Under the pieces are notes generated by a model that searched no databases, was not told the origin of the DNA, and saw only the letters and a program-made list of their open reading frames with translations. 64,000 nt of DNA from CALKZN01 sp050633785 (GTDB lineage: Bacteria; Pseudomonadota; Gammaproteobacteria; Arenicellales; Arenicellaceae): the NCBI GenBank assembly GCA_050633785.1, contig JBOEHE010000024.1, forward strand, positions 1 to 64,000. The letters run 5' to 3'. A program made the translations under genes and the position numbers. Positions within the stretch are counted from its first letter, which is position 1; every line of letters starts with the position of its first letter. Positions 61,865-64,000 of this stretch are shown here, in pieces.

Positions 61865-63151
61865 ATGAATAATTCTCTTTTCTCTGAGTGCAACGTGGGT
61901 GCATTCAATTTAGAACATCGCGTTGTATTAGCGCCGATGACTCGCACCCGAGCCTTGTCAGAGACACTGGCTCCCTCAGAAATGAATGCCAGATACTATG
62001 CCCAGAGAGCATCGCCCGGTGGTTTGTTGATTACCGAAGCGACTCATATTTCACCAGAAGCAACACCTGTCTGGACCATTTATTCGGCAGTGCGGGAAAA
62101 AGGTGGGCATGTTCCGGGAATTTGGACAAAAGAGCAAGCTCTAGGGTGGAAACGTGTGACTCGTGAAGTTCACAGAAAAGGAGCTAAAATTTCTTGCCAA
62201 TTATTGCATACTGGCAGAATAGCCCAACCTGGAATAGGGGACCACCCAATTGTGAAAGGCAAAGACTTTCCTTTGCCGCCCGTATCGTCATCTGCAGTGC
62301 CACTGGTCGCAAAAACTGAAAAGGGTGATTATAACTGGGATCAGCCGGCAGCTACCCCTAAAGCGCTTTCCAAAGATGAAATAGCTAGAGTTTGCCGTGA
62401 CTATCAACATGCGGCGAATAATGCCTTGCGAGCTGGCTTTGACTATGTGGAACTGCATGCAGCGCATGGTTATCTTATCGATCAATTTCTATGTGATGGC
62501 GTCAATCAACGTACCGATGAGTATGGCGGATCCATTGAGAACCGTTGTCGCATTTTATTTGAGGTAGTGGCTGCTTTGGTAGAAACTGTCGGAGAGGGAC
62601 GGGTTGGTGTCCGTTTATCACCAACGGCTCTGGATCCAGAAACGGGCGCTCAATCCCAGACGTATTTTGATGCTACTTGTTCTGACCCTGAGCGAACCTA
62701 TTCTCATGCCATCAAGGGTTTGAACAGGTTTCCGCTGGCCTATCTTTTACTGACCGAACCACGAGTGGGTGGTTTGTCATCAATGCCTGAAGACGACAAG
62801 GCTTATACTCACCCATTGAGCAATGCGATGTTTCGAGAGCTTTTTCAAGGGGTCTTGATCGGGGCTGGTGGGTTTACGCCAATAAATGCTGAGAAAGCGG
62901 TTGCTGATGGTTTCTATGACATGATTGCGTTTGGTCGCTGGTTTCTAGCCAACCCGGATTTGCCAGAACGGTTAAGATTCGGTAAACCTCTTAATGTTTA
63001 TGACCGCGATACGTTTTATGGGGGTGGTGAGCAGGGTTATGTTGATTACCCCAAGTGGAACCAACTTGCGCAAGGCAGTGCAATGGCAAAATATCGCCTT
63101 ATGGAGCAAGAACAGATTGGTACCTCCTTAAGCCGAGCAAAAAAAACATAG
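61865..63151 (+). CDS. Old Yellow Enzyme family ene-reductase with C-terminal extension
   Basis: The 428-residue flavoprotein has the OYE core: RVVLAPMTRTRA, substrate-binding pair in ELHAAHGYLIDQFL (His-x-x-His), DEYGGSIENRCR and GRWFLANPDLPERL. It ends with the usual YDRDTFYGGGEQGYVDYP, followed by about 35 extra residues. It reduces activated C=C bonds with NAD(P)H via FMN. Confidence 0.93.
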   Translation: MNNSLFSECNVGAFNLEHRVVLAPMTRTRALSETLAPSEMNARYYAQRASPGGLLITEATHISPEATPVWTIYSAVREKGGHVPGIWTKEQALGWKRVTREVHRKGAKISCQLLHTGRIAQPGIGDHPIVKGKDFPLPPVSSSAVPLVAKTEKGDYNWDQPAATPKALSKDEIARVCRDYQHAANNALRAGFDYVELHAAHGYLIDQFLCDGVNQRTDEYGGSIENRCRILFEVVAALVETVGEGRVGVRLSPTALDPETGAQSQTYFDATCSDPERTYSHAIKGLNRFPLAYLLLTEPRVGGLSSMPEDDKAYTHPLSNAMFRELFQGVLIGAGGFTPINAEKAVADGFYDMIAFGRWFLANPDLPERLRFGKPLNVYDRDTFYGGGEQGYVDYPKWNQLAQGSAMAKYRLMEQEQIGTSLSRAKKT

Positions 63152-63251
63152 CACGCCTGAAAACTTTTTGATTTCTATGCAGGAGTAATTTCGTTGTTAT
63201 CTTGGGGTTCTCTGATTTGATGATAAACATGATCATGGTATAGTCCGCGCC

Positions 63252-64000
63252 ATGAGACCTGCTGCCCAAATTCAAGCTGTTATTGAGCTTTTAGATATTC
63301 TTAAAGAGAATCCGTATCCCGCCGACCGTACTATGGCGAATTACTTTCGAGCCAGACGTTATATTGGATCCAAGGATAAGGCGGCAATTTCGGAATGGTT
63401 TTATACCGTGTTACGTCAAAGAGCGAGCCTGACCTATCTGGTTGAACAGTGTGGGGGAGAAGATCATCCCCGTGATTTGTTGATTGTGGCACTGCATCAG
63501 TCTGGTCAGATGCCAGCCGAGATTTTTACAGGTGAAGATTACGCTCCTGAAGCGTTGAGCACTGCAGAAAGGACTATGTTAGAGGCATTACAGGCTGCTG
63601 ATTTGAACGGCTTGTTAGCAATAGCCCCTGTTGCTGTACAAGGCAATATGCCGGAATGGTTGACTCCGCTATTACAAAATAGCCTGGGAGAGCGTTTTAT
63701 GGACGAAATGCAAGCGATGCAGCAAAGAGCAAGCACTGATATTCGAGTTAACTTGCTTAAAGCCTCCAGAGAAAAAGTTCTTGAAAGCCTCAAGGATGAA
63801 GGCTATACGGTGTCAGAGACATCTGTGTCGCCCTGGGGTTTGCGCTTTGATGGACGGGTAGGTTTGTTTAATTTGAAATCGTTTAAACAGGGTTGGTATG
63901 AGGTGCAGGACGAAGGTTCACAGTTGTTGGCACTGGTTACCAATGTTCAGTCAGGGCAAAAGGTGGTTGATTTTTGTGCCGGCGCTGGGGGAAAAACTCT
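63252..64000 (+). CDS. RsmB/NOP2-type 16S rRNA m5C methyltransferase, partial
   Basis: The ATG at 63252 opens a frame still open at the window end (about 249 residues). It has an N-terminal helical NusB-like region, then EVQDEGSQLLALV and VVDFCAGAGGKT, the SAM-binding motif of RNA cytosine-5 methyltransferases. The C-terminus with its catalytic Cys lies outside. Similar in layout to RsmB-family proteins, but which rRNA base it modifies cannot be told. Confidence 0.9.
   Translation, partial: MRPAAQIQAVIELLDILKENPYPADRTMANYFRARRYIGSKDKAAISEWFYTVLRQRASLTYLVEQCGGEDHPRDLLIVALHQSGQMPAEIFTGEDYAPEALSTAERTMLEALQAADLNGLLAIAPVAVQGNMPEWLTPLLQNSLGERFMDEMQAMQQRASTDIRVNLLKASREKVLESLKDEGYTVSETSVSPWGLRFDGRVGLFNLKSFKQGWYEVQDEGSQLLALVTNVQSGQKVVDFCAGAGGKT

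Noticed and set aside
1..64000. tRNA, rRNA, IS elements, prophage or integrase
   Set aside because: I looked for tRNA T-loop patterns, transposase-like proteins and terminal repeats and saw none.

Overview
The window comes from a Gram-negative, free-living gammaproteobacterium, probably aquatic or marine. This rests on the scpA-scpB-rluB order, a trimeric-type porin behind a Fur box, NtrC/sigma-54 control of nitrogen genes, and YciA, Can, YciK-like, RmuC and MocR proteins. I could not fix genus or species. No tRNA, rRNA, transposase, integrase or CRISPR array was seen.

Layout. 1-1648: an iron-uptake-like pair, a di-heme oxidoreductase (cut by the window edge) and an imelysin-family lipoprotein-type protein. 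1697-8334: an unusual accessory cassette of two sulfotransferase-like proteins flanking a Tat-exported beta-rich protein, a JmjC/cupin oxygenase and a G8-domain beta-helix protein. 8452-18108: DUF302 protein, moaA, a repeat-bearing membrane protein, and a long minus-strand run with moaC-moaD-moaE-mobA-moaB-moeA-MOSC-S4-can and a thioesterase. 18109-25438: the assimilatory nitrate operon nirB-nirD-nasA plus an Fe-S/DmsC-type fusion, with a sigma-54 promoter and NtrC sites. 25464-32850: small metabolic and hypothetical genes, a stop-interrupted HD-domain gene, a monoheme secreted protein and fhs. 32986-38494: a giant hybrid sensor kinase, a divergent LuxR-type regulator, and what looks like a sigma-54-dependent A-rich small RNA with its own terminator. 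38525-42941: MOSC protein, a PP2C/Ser-Thr kinase fusion and a NarK-type nitrate transporter with a second NtrC/sigma-54 promoter. 43043-46804: a FecB-like binding protein, then scpA-scpB-rluB. 46807-51485: a five-gene glycan cassette. 51495-64000: SDR, MocR regulator with operator, a beta-gamma-crystallin protein with a duplicated new domain, RidA, a beta-helix protein, a ParD-like/map pair, porin, rmuC, an Old Yellow Enzyme and the start of an RsmB-type methyltransferase.

The genes link up around molybdenum and nitrate. The cofactor genes at 9069-17905 supply the Mo enzyme at 20135-22324. Its nitrate is imported by the transporter at 41323-42789, and its nitrite is reduced by NirBD. Both nitrate transcription units carry NtrC sites centred near -87 and -118 relative to predicted sigma-54 starts, so they should switch on together under nitrogen limitation. 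The most novel-looking parts are the JmjC/sulfotransferase/Tat-protein cassette, the sigma-54 small-RNA candidate, and the membrane-anchored electron-transfer fusion attached to an assimilatory nitrate reductase.
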